The translations under genes were made by a program, and so were the position numbers. Shown in pieces: positions 29,850 to 38,904 of a stretch of 64,000 bases of DNA. The stretch is from Qipengyuania pelagi (GTDB lineage Bacteria > Pseudomonadota > Alphaproteobacteria > Sphingomonadales > Sphingomonadaceae), in the NCBI RefSeq assembly GCF_009827295.1, contig NZ_WTYD01000001.1:1240001-1304000 (forward strand), given 5' to 3'. The notes under the pieces were generated by a model. That model was given only the letters and a program-made list of their open reading frames with translations. It made no database searches and was not told where the DNA came from. How positions within the stretch are numbered: the stretch's first letter is position 1; each line of letters opens with the position of its first letter.

Positions 29850-30779
29850 ATGCGTACAGCACTCATGGACATGGACGATTGCATCATCGTGGGCGCCGGC
29901 CCCGCCGGGCTGACCGCCGCGATCTATCTGGCGCGCTTCCATCTTGCGATCCGCCTGTTCGATTGCGGCACGAGCCGCGCCAGCTGGATTCCGACCAGTC
30001 ATAACCATGCTGGCTTCCCAGACGGGATCAATGGCGAGGAATTGTTGGAGCGGATGCGCGATCAGGCGGCGAAATACGGCGCGTTGCGTGAACCGAGGCG
30101 CGTGACCGGGCTCTCCAAGCAAAGCGAGGTTTTCGAGGTCGAATGCGGCGACGAGACCTATCGCGCCCGCACGGTCCTGCTTGCGACCGGCGTGGTGAAC
30201 AATCGGCCCGATGGGATTGACGAAACTCTTCACGCCGAAGCGCTGTCTCGCGGCCTCCTGCGCTATTGCCCGATCTGCGACGGATACGAGGTGACCGACA
30301 AGCGGGTGGCCGTCATCGGCACAGGCGACCACGGCACCGCAGAAGCACAATTCCTGCGGGGTTACACCGCTGATGTCACTCTGATCAGCCCGCACGGCGA
30401 CCACGATCTGGACGATCAATGCTCCCGCGCGCTCGACGATGCGGGGATCGCGCGTGTCGCGGGGCCATGCGGCGGCTTCGCGATCGAACAGGGCCAGCTG
30501 GCGGTCGATATCGCCGAGGGACGCCTGGCGTTCGACAGCATCTATCCCGCGCTGGGTTCGCAAATCCGTTCTGACCTTGCCGTGGCGTGCGGCGCCGATG
30601 TCAGCGAGGAGGGCTGCATCCTTGTCGGCGATCATCTCGAAACGAGTGTCCCCGGCCTGTTCGCGGCGGGAGATGTGGTGGTGGGCCTCGACCAGATCAG
30701 CCACGCCATGGGTCAGGCAGGCGTCGCGGCGACGACGATCCGCAATCATCTGGCCGAAGAACGTCCGCTGCGGCGCTGA
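29850..30779 (+). CDS. FAD-dependent oxidoreductase of the thioredoxin-reductase family
   Basis: About 309 residues. An N-terminal FAD motif ([18 protein letters not shown]), a CPICDG pair in the place of the thioredoxin reductase CATC redox pair, an NADPH-type motif [14 protein letters not shown] and a C-terminal GLFAAGDVV are visible. The two cysteines spaced CxxC suggest a disulfide reductase, but the partner is unknown. AAGG seven bases before the ATG at 29850 supports this start, with 29865 as the alternative. It lies in reverse orientation inside the ribosomal/tRNA modification cluster. Confidence 0.8.
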   Translation: MRTALMDMDDCIIVGAGPAGLTAAIYLARFHLAIRLFDCGTSRASWIPTSHNHAGFPDGINGEELLERMRDQAAKYGALREPRRVTGLSKQSEVFEVECGDETYRARTVLLATGVVNNRPDGIDETLHAEALSRGLLRYCPICDGYEVTDKRVAVIGTGDHGTAEAQFLRGYTADVTLISPHGDHDLDDQCSRALDDAGIARVAGPCGGFAIEQGQLAVDIAEGRLAFDSIYPALGSQIRSDLAVACGADVSEEGCILVGDHLETSVPGLFAAGDVVVGLDQISHAMGQAGVAATTIRNHLAEERPLRR

Positions 30780-30785
30780 CAGGGT

Positions 30786-31271
30786 TCAGTCGAGGAAATC
30801 CGCGCTCACGATCAGGCGCTCGCCATTCCATTCAGGAACGGCGGCGGTTGTGAGGGGGACCATGAAAGTCTTGCCGTCCGGCTTCTCGATCTCGACGATG
30901 TCGGTCGCGCCGAAATTCTCGACCGCACGGACAGTGCCGACGGCCTCGCCATTATCGGCGATCGCGGGCAGGCCGACGAGATCGGAGTGGTAGAATTCGC
31001 CTTCGCCGAGCGGCGGGAGGTCTTCGCGTGCAACCGACAACGTAGTGCCGCGCAGCTTTTCGGCAGCGGTCCGGTCGCCAACGCCAGCAAACCGAGCGAT
31101 CGCGCCGCCCTTGTTGTCGGAGCGCAGCTTCGTGAGCTTGAGCGCGCCGTCATTGAAGGATTTGTGCGCTTTGAGGCTTTCCAGCCCGTCCCCCAGCAGC
31201 TTCAGCCGCACCTCGCCCGCGACGCCATGGGCGCCGGTAATGGCAGCGAGGGTGATGGGATCGCGAGACAT
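30786..31271 (-). CDS. rimM: 16S rRNA processing protein RimM
   Basis: RimM binds S19 and helps mature the 30S head. The 161 residues have an N-terminal RimM domain (ITGAHGVAGEVRLKLL) and a C-terminal PRC-barrel with FYHSDLVGLPAIADNG and KTFMVPLT. It follows rpsP by 74 bases, in the usual order. Its stop faces the stop of the reductase-like gene six bases away. Confidence 0.95.
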   Translation of the reverse strand: MSRDPITLAAITGAHGVAGEVRLKLLGDGLESLKAHKSFNDGALKLTKLRSDNKGGAIARFAGVGDRTAAEKLRGTTLSVAREDLPPLGEGEFYHSDLVGLPAIADNGEAVGTVRAVENFGATDIVEIEKPDGKTFMVPLTTAAVPEWNGERLIVSADFLD

Positions 31272-31345
31272 GCCTGCCGCCTGGATCGGTCCCGACCTCG
31301 CTCAACGACCAATGGCGTCGAGCGAAGTCGGGATAATATCCGAAA

Positions 31346-31825
31346 TCAGCCCTCGGCCTTGTCTTCGGCTTCGCCAGCAGTCTCGGCGCTTTCAGCAGCG
31401 GCGCCTTCGTCGGCACTCGCTTCCGCGGTTTCTTCCTCGGCCGGAGCATTGGCTTCGGCTTCGGCGGCCTTCTTGGCTTCCTCGGCTTCAGCAGCCTTGG
31501 CGGCCTTTTCCTCGGCGCGTTCCTTGGCGGCTTCGCCCGGCTCGCCCTTCTTGGGGTTGTTGCGCGCGGCACGCTCGACGATGCCCGCCTTGTCGAGGAA
31601 GCGGGCGACGCGGTCCGAAGGAACGGCGCCGACGCCGATCCAGTGGCGCGCGCGATCTTCGTCGATCTTCACGCGGGCTTCGTCGTCCTTGGGGAGCATC
31701 GGGTTGTAGGTGCCGATCTGCTCGAGATACTTGCCGTCGCGCGGGGCGCGGCTGTCGGACACGACTATACGGTAATACGGACGCTTCTTGGCGCCACCGC
31801 GCGAGAGACGGATTGCAACTGCCAT
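31346..31825 (-). CDS. rpsP: 30S ribosomal protein S16 with long acidic-alanine tail
   Basis: S16 is an assembly protein of the 30S body. Residues 1-85 are the conserved domain ([21 protein letters not shown]). The remaining ~75 residues are a low-complexity Ala/Glu/Lys tail, so the protein is about twice the E. coli length. Such tails occur in alphaproteobacterial S16. Located between ffh and rimM in the usual order. Confidence 0.96.
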   Translation of the reverse strand: MAVAIRLSRGGAKKRPYYRIVVSDSRAPRDGKYLEQIGTYNPMLPKDDEARVKIDEDRARHWIGVGAVPSDRVARFLDKAGIVERAARNNPKKGEPGEAAKERAEEKAAKAAEAEEAKKAAEAEANAPAEEETAEASADEGAAAESAETAGEAEDKAEG

Positions 31826-31858
31826 TTTATGTCACCTTTCGAATGTAAAAATCTGAAA

Positions 31859-33343
31859 TCACTTCTTTTTCAATAATCGTGCAAGATCGGGCGGAAGCGT
31901 GTCGGGATCGACGCCGGGACCCTTCCCGCCGCCGCCGCCACCGGGCAGGCCGGGCATTCCCCCGCCGCCCATTCCACCGAGGCCTCCGCCGCCGCCGAAC
32001 AGCGCGCCGAGGCCCTTCAATCCGCCCATCTTTCTGATCTGCTTCATGGCACGGCCCATCTCCTGGTGCATCTTGAGCACCTTGTTGACGTCCTGCACCT
32101 GCGTGCCCGAACCTGCCGCCACGCGCTTCTTGCGCTTGGCGTTCATCAGTTCGGGGCGCTTCCTTTCCTTCGCGGTCATGGAGCCGATGATGGCGTCCAT
32201 GTGCAGCAGCACCCGGTCGTCCATATTGGACGCCGCCATCGCCGCCTTCGCCTTCTTCATGCCCGGCATCATGCCCGCCAGCATTCCAAGCCCGCCCATG
32301 TTCTGCATCTGCCTTAACTGCATCCGCAGATCGTCGAGGTCGAACTGGCCCTTCGCCATCTTCTTGGCGAGCGCTTCGGCGTCTTCCTGCTTGACGGTGG
32401 CCGCCGCCTTTTCGACCAGGCTGACGACATCGCCCATGCCGAGGATGCGGCCCGCCACGCGCTTCGGGTCGAAGGCCTCGATCGCATCGAGTTTCTCGCC
32501 GGTGCCTGCGAACTTGATCGGCTTGCCGGTGACGAAGCGCATCGACAGCGCCGCGCCGCCGCGCGCATCGCCGTCCATCCGGGTGAGCACCACGCCGGTC
32601 AGCGGCACCTCGTCGGTGAAGCTCTTGGCGACATTGACAGCGTCCTGCCCGGTGAGGCTGTCGACGACGAGCAGCACTTCGGTGGGCGTCGTGACAGAGG
32701 CGACCGCCTTCATCTCCGCCATCAGCGCCTCGTCGACATGGAGGCGGCCCGCCGTGTCGAGCAGGAGGACGTCGGCGTTCTGCAATTTCGCGCTTTCGAG
32801 CGCGCGGCGCGCGATATCGACCGGCTGCTGGCCCTGGACGATCGGCAGGGTCGCGACATCGACCTGCGTGCCGAGCACCTGAAGCTGTTCCTGCGCGGCC
32901 GGACGATTGACGTCGAGCGAGGCCATCAGCGCCTTCTTGCCGTGCTTTTCACGGATCAGGCGTCCAAGCTTGGCGGTGGTGGTGGTCTTACCCGAGCCTT
33001 GCAGGCCGACCATCATGATGACGACCGGCGGCTTGGCCTCGAGCTTCAGCTTGCCCGCATCGCCATCGGCATCGTCACCGCCGCCGAGCATGGCGGTCAG
33101 CTCGTCATCGACGATCTTGATGACCTGCTGGCCGGGGGTGACCGAGCGCAGCACGTCCTGCCCGATCGCGCGTTCGGTGACCGCATCGATGAAGCGGCGC
33201 ACGACGGGCAGCGCCACGTCGGCTTCGAGCAGGGCGATCCGCACCTCGCGCATCGCATCGCGCACGTCCTGCTCGGACAAAGCGCCGCGACCTTTCAGCC
33301 GATCGAAGACGGAGCCGAGACGGTCGGACAGAGTGTCGAACAT
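31859..33343 (-). CDS. ffh: Signal recognition particle protein Ffh
   Basis: Ffh is the SRP GTPase that delivers membrane proteins to the translocon with 4.5S RNA and FtsY. The 494 residues show the N domain, the G domain (GLQGSGKTTTTAKL, DTAGRLHVDEAL, TRMDGDARGG) and a methionine-rich M domain. The C-terminus has a glycine-rich stretch. First gene of the ffh-rpsP-rimM cluster, downstream of the tRNA-Ala terminator. Confidence 0.97.
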   Translation of the reverse strand: MFDTLSDRLGSVFDRLKGRGALSEQDVRDAMREVRIALLEADVALPVVRRFIDAVTERAIGQDVLRSVTPGQQVIKIVDDELTAMLGGGDDADGDAGKLKLEAKPPVVIMMVGLQGSGKTTTTAKLGRLIREKHGKKALMASLDVNRPAAQEQLQVLGTQVDVATLPIVQGQQPVDIARRALESAKLQNADVLLLDTAGRLHVDEALMAEMKAVASVTTPTEVLLVVDSLTGQDAVNVAKSFTDEVPLTGVVLTRMDGDARGGAALSMRFVTGKPIKFAGTGEKLDAIEAFDPKRVAGRILGMGDVVSLVEKAAATVKQEDAEALAKKMAKGQFDLDDLRMQLRQMQNMGGLGMLAGMMPGMKKAKAAMAASNMDDRVLLHMDAIIGSMTAKERKRPELMNAKRKKRVAAGSGTQVQDVNKVLKMHQEMGRAMKQIRKMGGLKGLGALFGGGGGLGGMGGGGMPGLPGGGGGGKGPGVDPDTLPPDLARLLKKK

Positions 33344-33387
33344 GGTCTTTCAACTCCTTGCGCGCCGATGGCGCCGGATCAAACGCG

Positions 33388-33424
33388 AAAAACGCCGGCG
33401 GACGAGAACTCGTCGGCCAGCGTT
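33388..33424 (-). terminator. Terminator downstream of tRNA-Ala
   Basis: On the minus strand a ~14-bp stem (one wobble pair, one mismatch) with a very short loop at GACGAG-TT-CTCGTC is followed by five T (A-run 33388-33392 on the plus strand). Confidence 0.75.
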
Positions 33425-33485
33425 GCGAATTCAGGCGAATCCGGCTTTGTCGTATGGGCCGTAACAGCCCGGAAATTCAGTCGAA

Positions 33486-33561
<76 letters not shown>

Positions 33562-33655
33562 GCGCCATTCGTCGCCCGCCGGACGGAGCCGGTGGGCAGG
33601 ACGCGCCCTCTATAATCAGGGCGCGTCCGTTGCAAGTCAAAAAACTCGGCCCGAC

Positions 33656-33979
33656 TCAGCTTTCTTCCTCGTCGTCGTCACCCTTGCCCTTCGACACGCC
33701 GAGATCGTCGTCGCCGCCGAGATCGACCTCGTTGTCGGGCGAATCCTCGTCATCGTCGATATCGTCGAGATCGTCATCGGCCAGATCGCTGTCCGCCTCG
33801 CCGTCCTTGTCCTTCTTCTCTTCCTCGAAGGGGATCGGCTGCTTGGACTTCAGGACGGGCTCCGGCGTCCATTCCTCACCGCATTCGATGCAGGTGACGG
33901 GATCTTCCTTGTTCAGATCGTAGAAGCGGGTGCCGCATTTCGGGCAGGTCCGCTTGGTGCCCCATTCCGGTTTGACCAT
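33656..33979 (-). CDS. FYDLN acid domain protein (TIGR02300 family)
   Basis: The 107-residue protein has a CPKCGTRFYDLNKEDPVTC start with two CxxC pairs (zinc-ribbon-like), then a strongly acidic low-complexity tail (residues ~60-107, mostly Asp and Glu). This is a family of unknown function found in alphaproteobacteria, often beside aroA. Here it is divergent from aroA, 181 bases away, as in relatives. The ATG at 33979 gives the family N-terminus MVKPEWGTKRTC. Confidence 0.88.
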   Translation of the reverse strand: MVKPEWGTKRTCPKCGTRFYDLNKEDPVTCIECGEEWTPEPVLKSKQPIPFEEEKKDKDGEADSDLADDDLDDIDDDEDSPDNEVDLGGDDDLGVSKGKGDDDEEES

Positions 33980-34160
33980 GTGTAATCCTTGGCTTGGCGC
34001 CCCCGGCACGATGCCGCAGGGCGATGAAATCGTTACGTCATGATGGGAACCTGCGCTGCATTCGGCAAGGCAGGAATCAACAGCGCGCGCGCCTTGCCAG
34101 AACGGCCCCCCACTGTCAAAGCGCGGGTCCTCACCCCTGCCAGCCTTACCGGACCCTACC

Positions 34161-35465
34161 GTGACCGCCCATCGCTTCCTGCCCACCGGCCCGCTTACCG
34201 GACGCATCCGCGTGCCGGGCGACAAGTCTATCAGCCACCGCGCCCTGATGTTCACGGCGCTCGCCATGGGCCGCAGCCGGATCGAAGGGCTGCTCGAAGG
34301 TGAGGATGTCCTCGCGACCGCCGCCGCCCTGCGCATGATGGGCGCCTCGATCGCGCAAGAAGGAGACGCGTGGGTGGTCGACGGAGTCGGGGTCGGCGGC
34401 TTGCTGGAACCGGACGGCCCGCTCGACATGGGAAACAGCGGCACCTCCGCAAGGCTCCTGATGGGGCTCTTGGCGAGCCACGGCTTCACCGCGAGCATGG
34501 TCGGCGATGCCAGCCTGTCGAAGCGCCCGATGGGCCGCGTGACGGAGCCGCTGTCTCAGATGGGCGCGAGCTTCCAGTCCGCAGGCAACCGCCTTCCGAT
34601 CATCATCGAGGGCGCGCATCCCGCCGTGCCGATCGAATACCGCCTCCCGGTGGCGAGCGCGCAGGTCAAGAGCGCGGTGCTGCTCGCTGCGCTCAACACG
34701 CCCGGAACGACGCGCGTGATCGAGCCCGTGCCGACCCGCGACCATACCGAACGGATGCTGCGAGGGTTCGGCGTCGACGTCGCGGTGAGCGAGCAGGATG
34801 GAGAGCGCCTCATTTCGATCACCGGCCCGGCCGATCTCGAACCCTGCGACGTCGTGGTCCCCGGCGACCCCTCCTCCGCCGCCTTCTTCGCGGTCGCGGC
34901 CAGCGTGGTGCCCGGAAGCGATCTCGTGATCGAGAATGTCGGCCTCAATCCGACGCGCGACGGGATCTACAAGGTGCTCGAACAGATGGGCGCGAATATC
35001 GAGGAGCTGGATTCGCGCGAGGTGGGCGGCGAGCCGGTCGCCGATCTGCGCGTGCGCCATGCGCGGCTGAGCGGTGTCGAGGTCGACCCTGCCCTCGCCC
35101 CCAGCATGATCGACGAATTTCCGGTCCTGTTCGTGGCCGCGGCCCTGGCGGACGGGACGACCGTCACCAGCAGGCTGGAGGAATTGCGCGTCAAGGAGAG
35201 CGACCGCCTTGCCGCCATGGCCACCGCGCTCAGCGCGATCGGCGCGAGCGTGGAAGAACGCGAGGACGGTCTCGTCATTCAAGGCAGCGCGGGCGCTCCG
35301 CTCGCGGGCGGCGGCCCGATCGCGACTCATCTCGATCACCGCATCGCCATGAGCATGGCGATCGCCGGGCTTGTCAGCCGCGATGGCGTGGCCGTCGACA
35401 GCGTGGACCCGATCGCGACGAGCTTCCCCAATTTCATGGACCTCATCGACGAGGCCGCGCGATGA
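34161..35465 (+). CDS. aroA: 3-phosphoshikimate 1-carboxyvinyltransferase (EPSP synthase), class II-like
   Basis: AroA joins PEP and shikimate 3-phosphate in aromatic amino acid synthesis. The 434 residues resemble class II enzymes such as Agrobacterium CP4: [43 protein letters not shown] and [10 protein letters not shown] are shared. The PEP-site loop reads GNSGTSARL with Gly94, where CP4 has Ala100 (NAAT), the residue linked to glyphosate tolerance there. So tolerance cannot be assumed. The stop overlaps the next start (ATGA). First gene of aroA-membrane protein-cmk. Confidence 0.95.
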   Translation: MTAHRFLPTGPLTGRIRVPGDKSISHRALMFTALAMGRSRIEGLLEGEDVLATAAALRMMGASIAQEGDAWVVDGVGVGGLLEPDGPLDMGNSGTSARLLMGLLASHGFTASMVGDASLSKRPMGRVTEPLSQMGASFQSAGNRLPIIIEGAHPAVPIEYRLPVASAQVKSAVLLAALNTPGTTRVIEPVPTRDHTERMLRGFGVDVAVSEQDGERLISITGPADLEPCDVVVPGDPSSAAFFAVAASVVPGSDLVIENVGLNPTRDGIYKVLEQMGANIEELDSREVGGEPVADLRVRHARLSGVEVDPALAPSMIDEFPVLFVAAALADGTTVTSRLEELRVKESDRLAAMATALSAIGASVEEREDGLVIQGSAGAPLAGGGPIATHLDHRIAMSMAIAGLVSRDGVAVDSVDPIATSFPNFMDLIDEAAR

Positions 35466-35722
35466 ACGAGGCGATCGACATCGCTACGCTCGTCGGTTTC
35501 GTGGGAATGGTCTGCATCATCGCGGCCTATGCCTATCTGACGTGGAAGCAGGAACCCAATCCCTTCATCCTCCACGGCACCAATCTGATCGGCGCGGCGC
35601 TGCTGACAGTATCGCTGCTGGTCCACACCAACTGGCCGAGCCTGATGCTGGAGGGGTTCTGGGCCGCCATCGCGATCTGGGGTCTTTTCAAGGCCATGCG
35701 CGACCACAGGAGAAAGACATGA
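35462..35722 (+). CDS. Small membrane protein (CBU_0592-like) between aroA and cmk
   Basis: The 86 residues contain three hydrophobic helices (about 8-28, 37-56 and 61-78) and a basic end DHRRKT. It resembles the small CBU_0592-type membrane proteins of unknown function. It overlaps aroA and cmk by four bases each (ATGA), so it is translated in the same operon. Confidence 0.75.
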   Translation: MNEAIDIATLVGFVGMVCIIAAYAYLTWKQEPNPFILHGTNLIGAALLTVSLLVHTNWPSLMLEGFWAAIAIWGLFKAMRDHRRKT

Positions 35723-36357
35723 TCATCGCCGTCGACGGACCCACCGCTTCGGGCAAGGGCACCATCGCCAAAGCGCTGTCCGCCCATTTCGGCCTGCCCC
35801 ATCTCGACACCGGCCTGCTCTACCGCGCGGTCGGACGGCAGGTGGCGCTCAACGGCGGGGACCCGGACGATGCGCAGGATGCGCTGGAGGGATGCACCTT
35901 CCCAGATACGCTGCTCGACGATCCCAGCCTGCGCAACGAGGAGACCGGCGGACTCGCCAGCCGCGTGTCGGTCCACCCGCCGGTTCGCGATGCGCTCTTC
36001 GAACGCCAGCGCGCCTTCGCGACGCAGGCGGGCGGCGCCATTCTCGATGGGCGGGACATCGGAACGGTGATCGCGCCCGAAGCGGAGGCGAAGCTGTTCG
36101 TCACCGCCAGCGTCGAAGCGCGCGCCCAGCGTCGCTTCCTCGAAATGCGCGAACGCGGCGTACGCGTGACGCTGCTGGAAATCGCGGATGATCTGAGGCG
36201 CCGGGACGAACGCGACCGCGAGCGCACGATTGCCCCGCTCATTCCCGCCGAGGACGCAATGGTGCTCGACACGAGCAGCCTTGGCCGGGACGAGGCCATA
36301 GAGGCGGCGATCGAGGCGGTCGAGCGCATGGCCGCCGCTGGCGGACGAACCGGATAA
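35719..36357 (+). CDS. cmk: Cytidylate kinase
   Basis: Cmk phosphorylates CMP and dCMP. The 212 residues start [20 protein letters not shown] (P-loop), then [22 protein letters not shown] and the lid region [10 protein letters not shown]. The ATG at 35719 overlaps the previous stop. The aroA-cmk order is common in alphaproteobacteria, usually followed by rpsA. Here the cluster ends and meets the HD-GYP gene tail to tail. Confidence 0.95.
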   Translation: MIIAVDGPTASGKGTIAKALSAHFGLPHLDTGLLYRAVGRQVALNGGDPDDAQDALEGCTFPDTLLDDPSLRNEETGGLASRVSVHPPVRDALFERQRAFATQAGGAILDGRDIGTVIAPEAEAKLFVTASVEARAQRRFLEMRERGVRVTLLEIADDLRRRDERDRERTIAPLIPAEDAMVLDTSSLGRDEAIEAAIEAVERMAAAGGRTG

Positions 36358-36359
36358 GC

Positions 36360-37640
36360 TTAACCGTGGCCCGCCTGCAGGACAGGGTCGCTCCACGCTT
36401 CACGGATCGCGTCGGGGCGGCAATCCTGTATTGTCAGGCCAAACTTTTCGGGTTCGACGACCCGCACGATCGCGTCGCTGGCGAAATCGTCGTCGATGAC
36501 GATCTCTTCCGGCTCGATTCTGCACACGTCTTTGGCGGAGAAAAAGGCCAGCAGCAGCGGGCGTGAATTGCGCTTCGCATTATCCAGGACGACGCCGAGC
36601 CGCCCGCTGCGCAGCTCGACCACCAATCCGGGTGGAAACACGCCCATTGCCTGCATGAAGGCGAACAGCAGCTCGCGGTCGAACTGGCCGTTCCAGCGCC
36701 ACATCGCCGTGACCGTTTCGGCAGGAGTCCATGCGCTTTTATAGACACGGTCGGAAGTAAGCGCGTCATAAACGTCGCAGATGGCGCCCACCCGCGCGGC
36801 TTCGGTCAATTCGTGTCCGGCGAGCTTGTGCGGATACCCCTTCCCATCGACTCGCTCATGATGATGCAGGCAGACGTCGAGTGCCATTTCGGGGACATTC
36901 GCGGTTTCCAAGAGCATGGCGTGGCCAAATTCGGGATGATGGCGGACCCGCTTCATCTCCTCTTCGGTGAGCGAGCCCGGCTTGTTCAGGATCGTGTCCT
37001 CCACGCCCATCTTGCCGATGTCGTGCAACAGACCGGCCATCCCGAAATCGCGGACATCTTCCTCGCTGCGCCCAAGATGGCGCGCCACATTGACCATCAA
37101 GGTGCAAACGGCAACCGAATGGAGATAGGTGTATTCGTCCTTCTTCTTGAGCCGAAGAATGTCGAGCAGCGTGCGGGGGGTGCGCTCGACCATCTCGATG
37201 ACCTCGTCCACCAGACTGGTGATCTCAGGCATCCGAACCGCGCGCCCCAGGCGGACATCACTGCAGGCGCGCCGCATCGTCACCAGCGATTCGGCGACGA
37301 GTTCCTGAGCGCGTTCACGATCGCTCTTGCGCCGCCAGGGTTCGAACACCGGTCCACGCCGTGGCGGCTGGGCTATCGAACTGGGTCGCGCCGCTTTGGG
37401 GACGACCGCGACACGCGCAGGTTCCGCGGCTTTCGGTTCGGGCACTCGCGGCTTGTCCGGCCCGATACCCTTTTCATCGTCGATCACAACGGAGGGGATT
37501 TCCGCCTGGTTGATCCGTGCGACGTCCGCAGGCTTGACGACGAAGCGCGAGAACCAGAACGGGTGATCCAGCCAGCTGCCACCAAATTTGGCGATATACA
37601 TTCCCGCCCTGACATCTGACGGCGGAATGGTATGCAGCAA
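36360..37640 (-). CDS. HD-GYP domain cyclic-di-GMP phosphodiesterase with DUF3391
   Basis: The protein has an N-terminal DUF3391 domain (DVRAGMYIAKFGGSW), an arginine/proline-rich linker, and an HD-GYP domain with HDIGKMG and the HHERVDGKGYP signature, so it probably hydrolyses c-di-GMP. I place the start at the TTG at 37640, because GAGGAGGG (37648-37655) lies eight bases upstream. An ATG at 37706 would add 22 unmatched residues. This gives 426 residues. With the GGDEF-EAL protein at 2931 it is the second c-di-GMP gene in the window. Confidence 0.9.
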   Translation of the reverse strand: MLHTIPPSDVRAGMYIAKFGGSWLDHPFWFSRFVVKPADVARINQAEIPSVVIDDEKGIGPDKPRVPEPKAAEPARVAVVPKAARPSSIAQPPRRGPVFEPWRRKSDRERAQELVAESLVTMRRACSDVRLGRAVRMPEITSLVDEVIEMVERTPRTLLDILRLKKKDEYTYLHSVAVCTLMVNVARHLGRSEEDVRDFGMAGLLHDIGKMGVEDTILNKPGSLTEEEMKRVRHHPEFGHAMLLETANVPEMALDVCLHHHERVDGKGYPHKLAGHELTEAARVGAICDVYDALTSDRVYKSAWTPAETVTAMWRWNGQFDRELLFAFMQAMGVFPPGLVVELRSGRLGVVLDNAKRNSRPLLLAFFSAKDVCRIEPEEIVIDDDFASDAIVRVVEPEKFGLTIQDCRPDAIREAWSDPVLQAGHG

Positions 37641-37769
37641 TGTCTGACCCTCCTCTTTCGCCAGGCCGGAAAAGGCGCGGTGATCGACCGCGTTAAGCAC
37701 TGGCAAACGCTAGGGTTTCATTCGATAAAAATTGGTAAATCGCGTAAATTTTGCGTATTAATTCTCAGA

Positions 37770-38204
37770 TCATCCGATCGAGAAGCCGGCTGCCCTGGCT
37801 TCAGCGAGAATCTCGGCCTCGCTGAGTCGCTGGTGCGGGCCCTCGAGACGCGCCCAATTCGCCGCGTGATCCGCAAAGATTTCCCGATCTACGGCAACAT
37901 CCTTCGCAGCGTCGAACAGTCCGGCGGAAAAGCTGCGATTCCCGGTTGGCAGGAAGCGAAACCAGAGCGTGCTTCCGCATCGCGAACAGAACGCTCTCTC
38001 GGCCCACTCGCTCGAGCGGAAGACCGTGACCATATCCTCACCCGATACGGTCGCTTCGTCGCCGGTCATCGCCGCATAGAATGCGCCACCCCAGCGCCGA
38101 CACATGGCACACTGGCAGATCTCCAAACGATCCGCCGGTCTTTTGAGCTCGATCGAAACGGCTCCGCACAGGCACTGCCCTTCGATCGCGGCCTGCCCCG
38201 TCAT
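37770..38204 (-). CDS. GFA-family (glutathione-dependent formaldehyde-activating enzyme-like) zinc protein
   Basis: The 144 residues hold the family zinc motifs: CLCGAV near the N-terminus, CQCAMCRRWGG in the middle and FCSRCGSTLWF, giving the usual cysteine set. These proteins are named for formaldehyde-glutathione chemistry, but most have unknown substrates. The start overlaps the Lrp regulator's stop (ATGA), so the two are co-translated. Confidence 0.85.
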   Translation of the reverse strand: MTGQAAIEGQCLCGAVSIELKRPADRLEICQCAMCRRWGGAFYAAMTGDEATVSGEDMVTVFRSSEWAERAFCSRCGSTLWFRFLPTGNRSFSAGLFDAAKDVAVDREIFADHAANWARLEGPHQRLSEAEILAEARAAGFSIG

Positions 38205-38665
38205 TCCAGCGGCACGCCCGGTTCGTTCTTGCTGTTGCGGATGGTCAGCGACGTCTTCACGCTCGCGACATTGGGCGCAGGCGTCAGCTTGCTGGTCAGG
38301 AATTCCTGGAAACTCTGAAGATCACGGCTGACGATCTTAAGGATGAAATCGATCTCGCCATTGAGCATGTGCACCTCGCGCACCTCGGGCAGATCGTTCA
38401 TCGCCGCCTCGAATTCGCGCAGCGCGCTTTCGGCCTGGCTCTTCAGGCTGACCATGGCGAACACCGTGATCGAGAAACCGAGCGAGGCGGGATCGAGTTC
38501 GGCGTGATAGCCGCGGATCACGCCTTCTTCCTCAAGCGCGCGAACGCGCCGCAGGCAGGGCGGAGCGGTCAGCCCGACACGATGGGCGAGTTCGACATTC
38601 GTCACGCGCCCTTCGCGCTGCAGTTCGGTAAGCAATTTGCGATCGATCGCGTCGAGATTGGCCAT
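38201..38665 (-). CDS. Lrp/AsnC family transcription regulator
   Basis: The 154 residues begin MANLDAIDRKLLTELQREGR, with a winged helix (recognition segment AHRVGLTAPPCLRRVRALEE) and a C-terminal RAM ligand-binding domain. The family senses amino acids. The ATG at 38665 fits homologues, and a longer frame to 38791 has no match. It is followed by the GFA-family gene with a four-base overlap. Confidence 0.93.
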   Translation of the reverse strand: MANLDAIDRKLLTELQREGRVTNVELAHRVGLTAPPCLRRVRALEEEGVIRGYHAELDPASLGFSITVFAMVSLKSQAESALREFEAAMNDLPEVREVHMLNGEIDFILKIVSRDLQSFQEFLTSKLTPAPNVASVKTSLTIRNSKNEPGVPLE

Positions 38666-38904
38666 GCGTCCCCCGCCCCAAACACTGTGGCACCAGTTCA
38701 GATTTGATGCCGAAACATGAAATGTAACCTGCGTAGAAATGCGCGCAAGACTAATATTATTGTTTGTGCCCGCAATCGTCTCGTATTGCAACGCCGCCGC
38801 AACATTCCGGTAAGGTTGTTCGTTGACTGTGTATGAGGGATAGCGGTGGCAGGGTTGGAACTGCCCCTCACGCTACGGCGTGGCGCCCATCAGCCGGAGT
38901 AACG

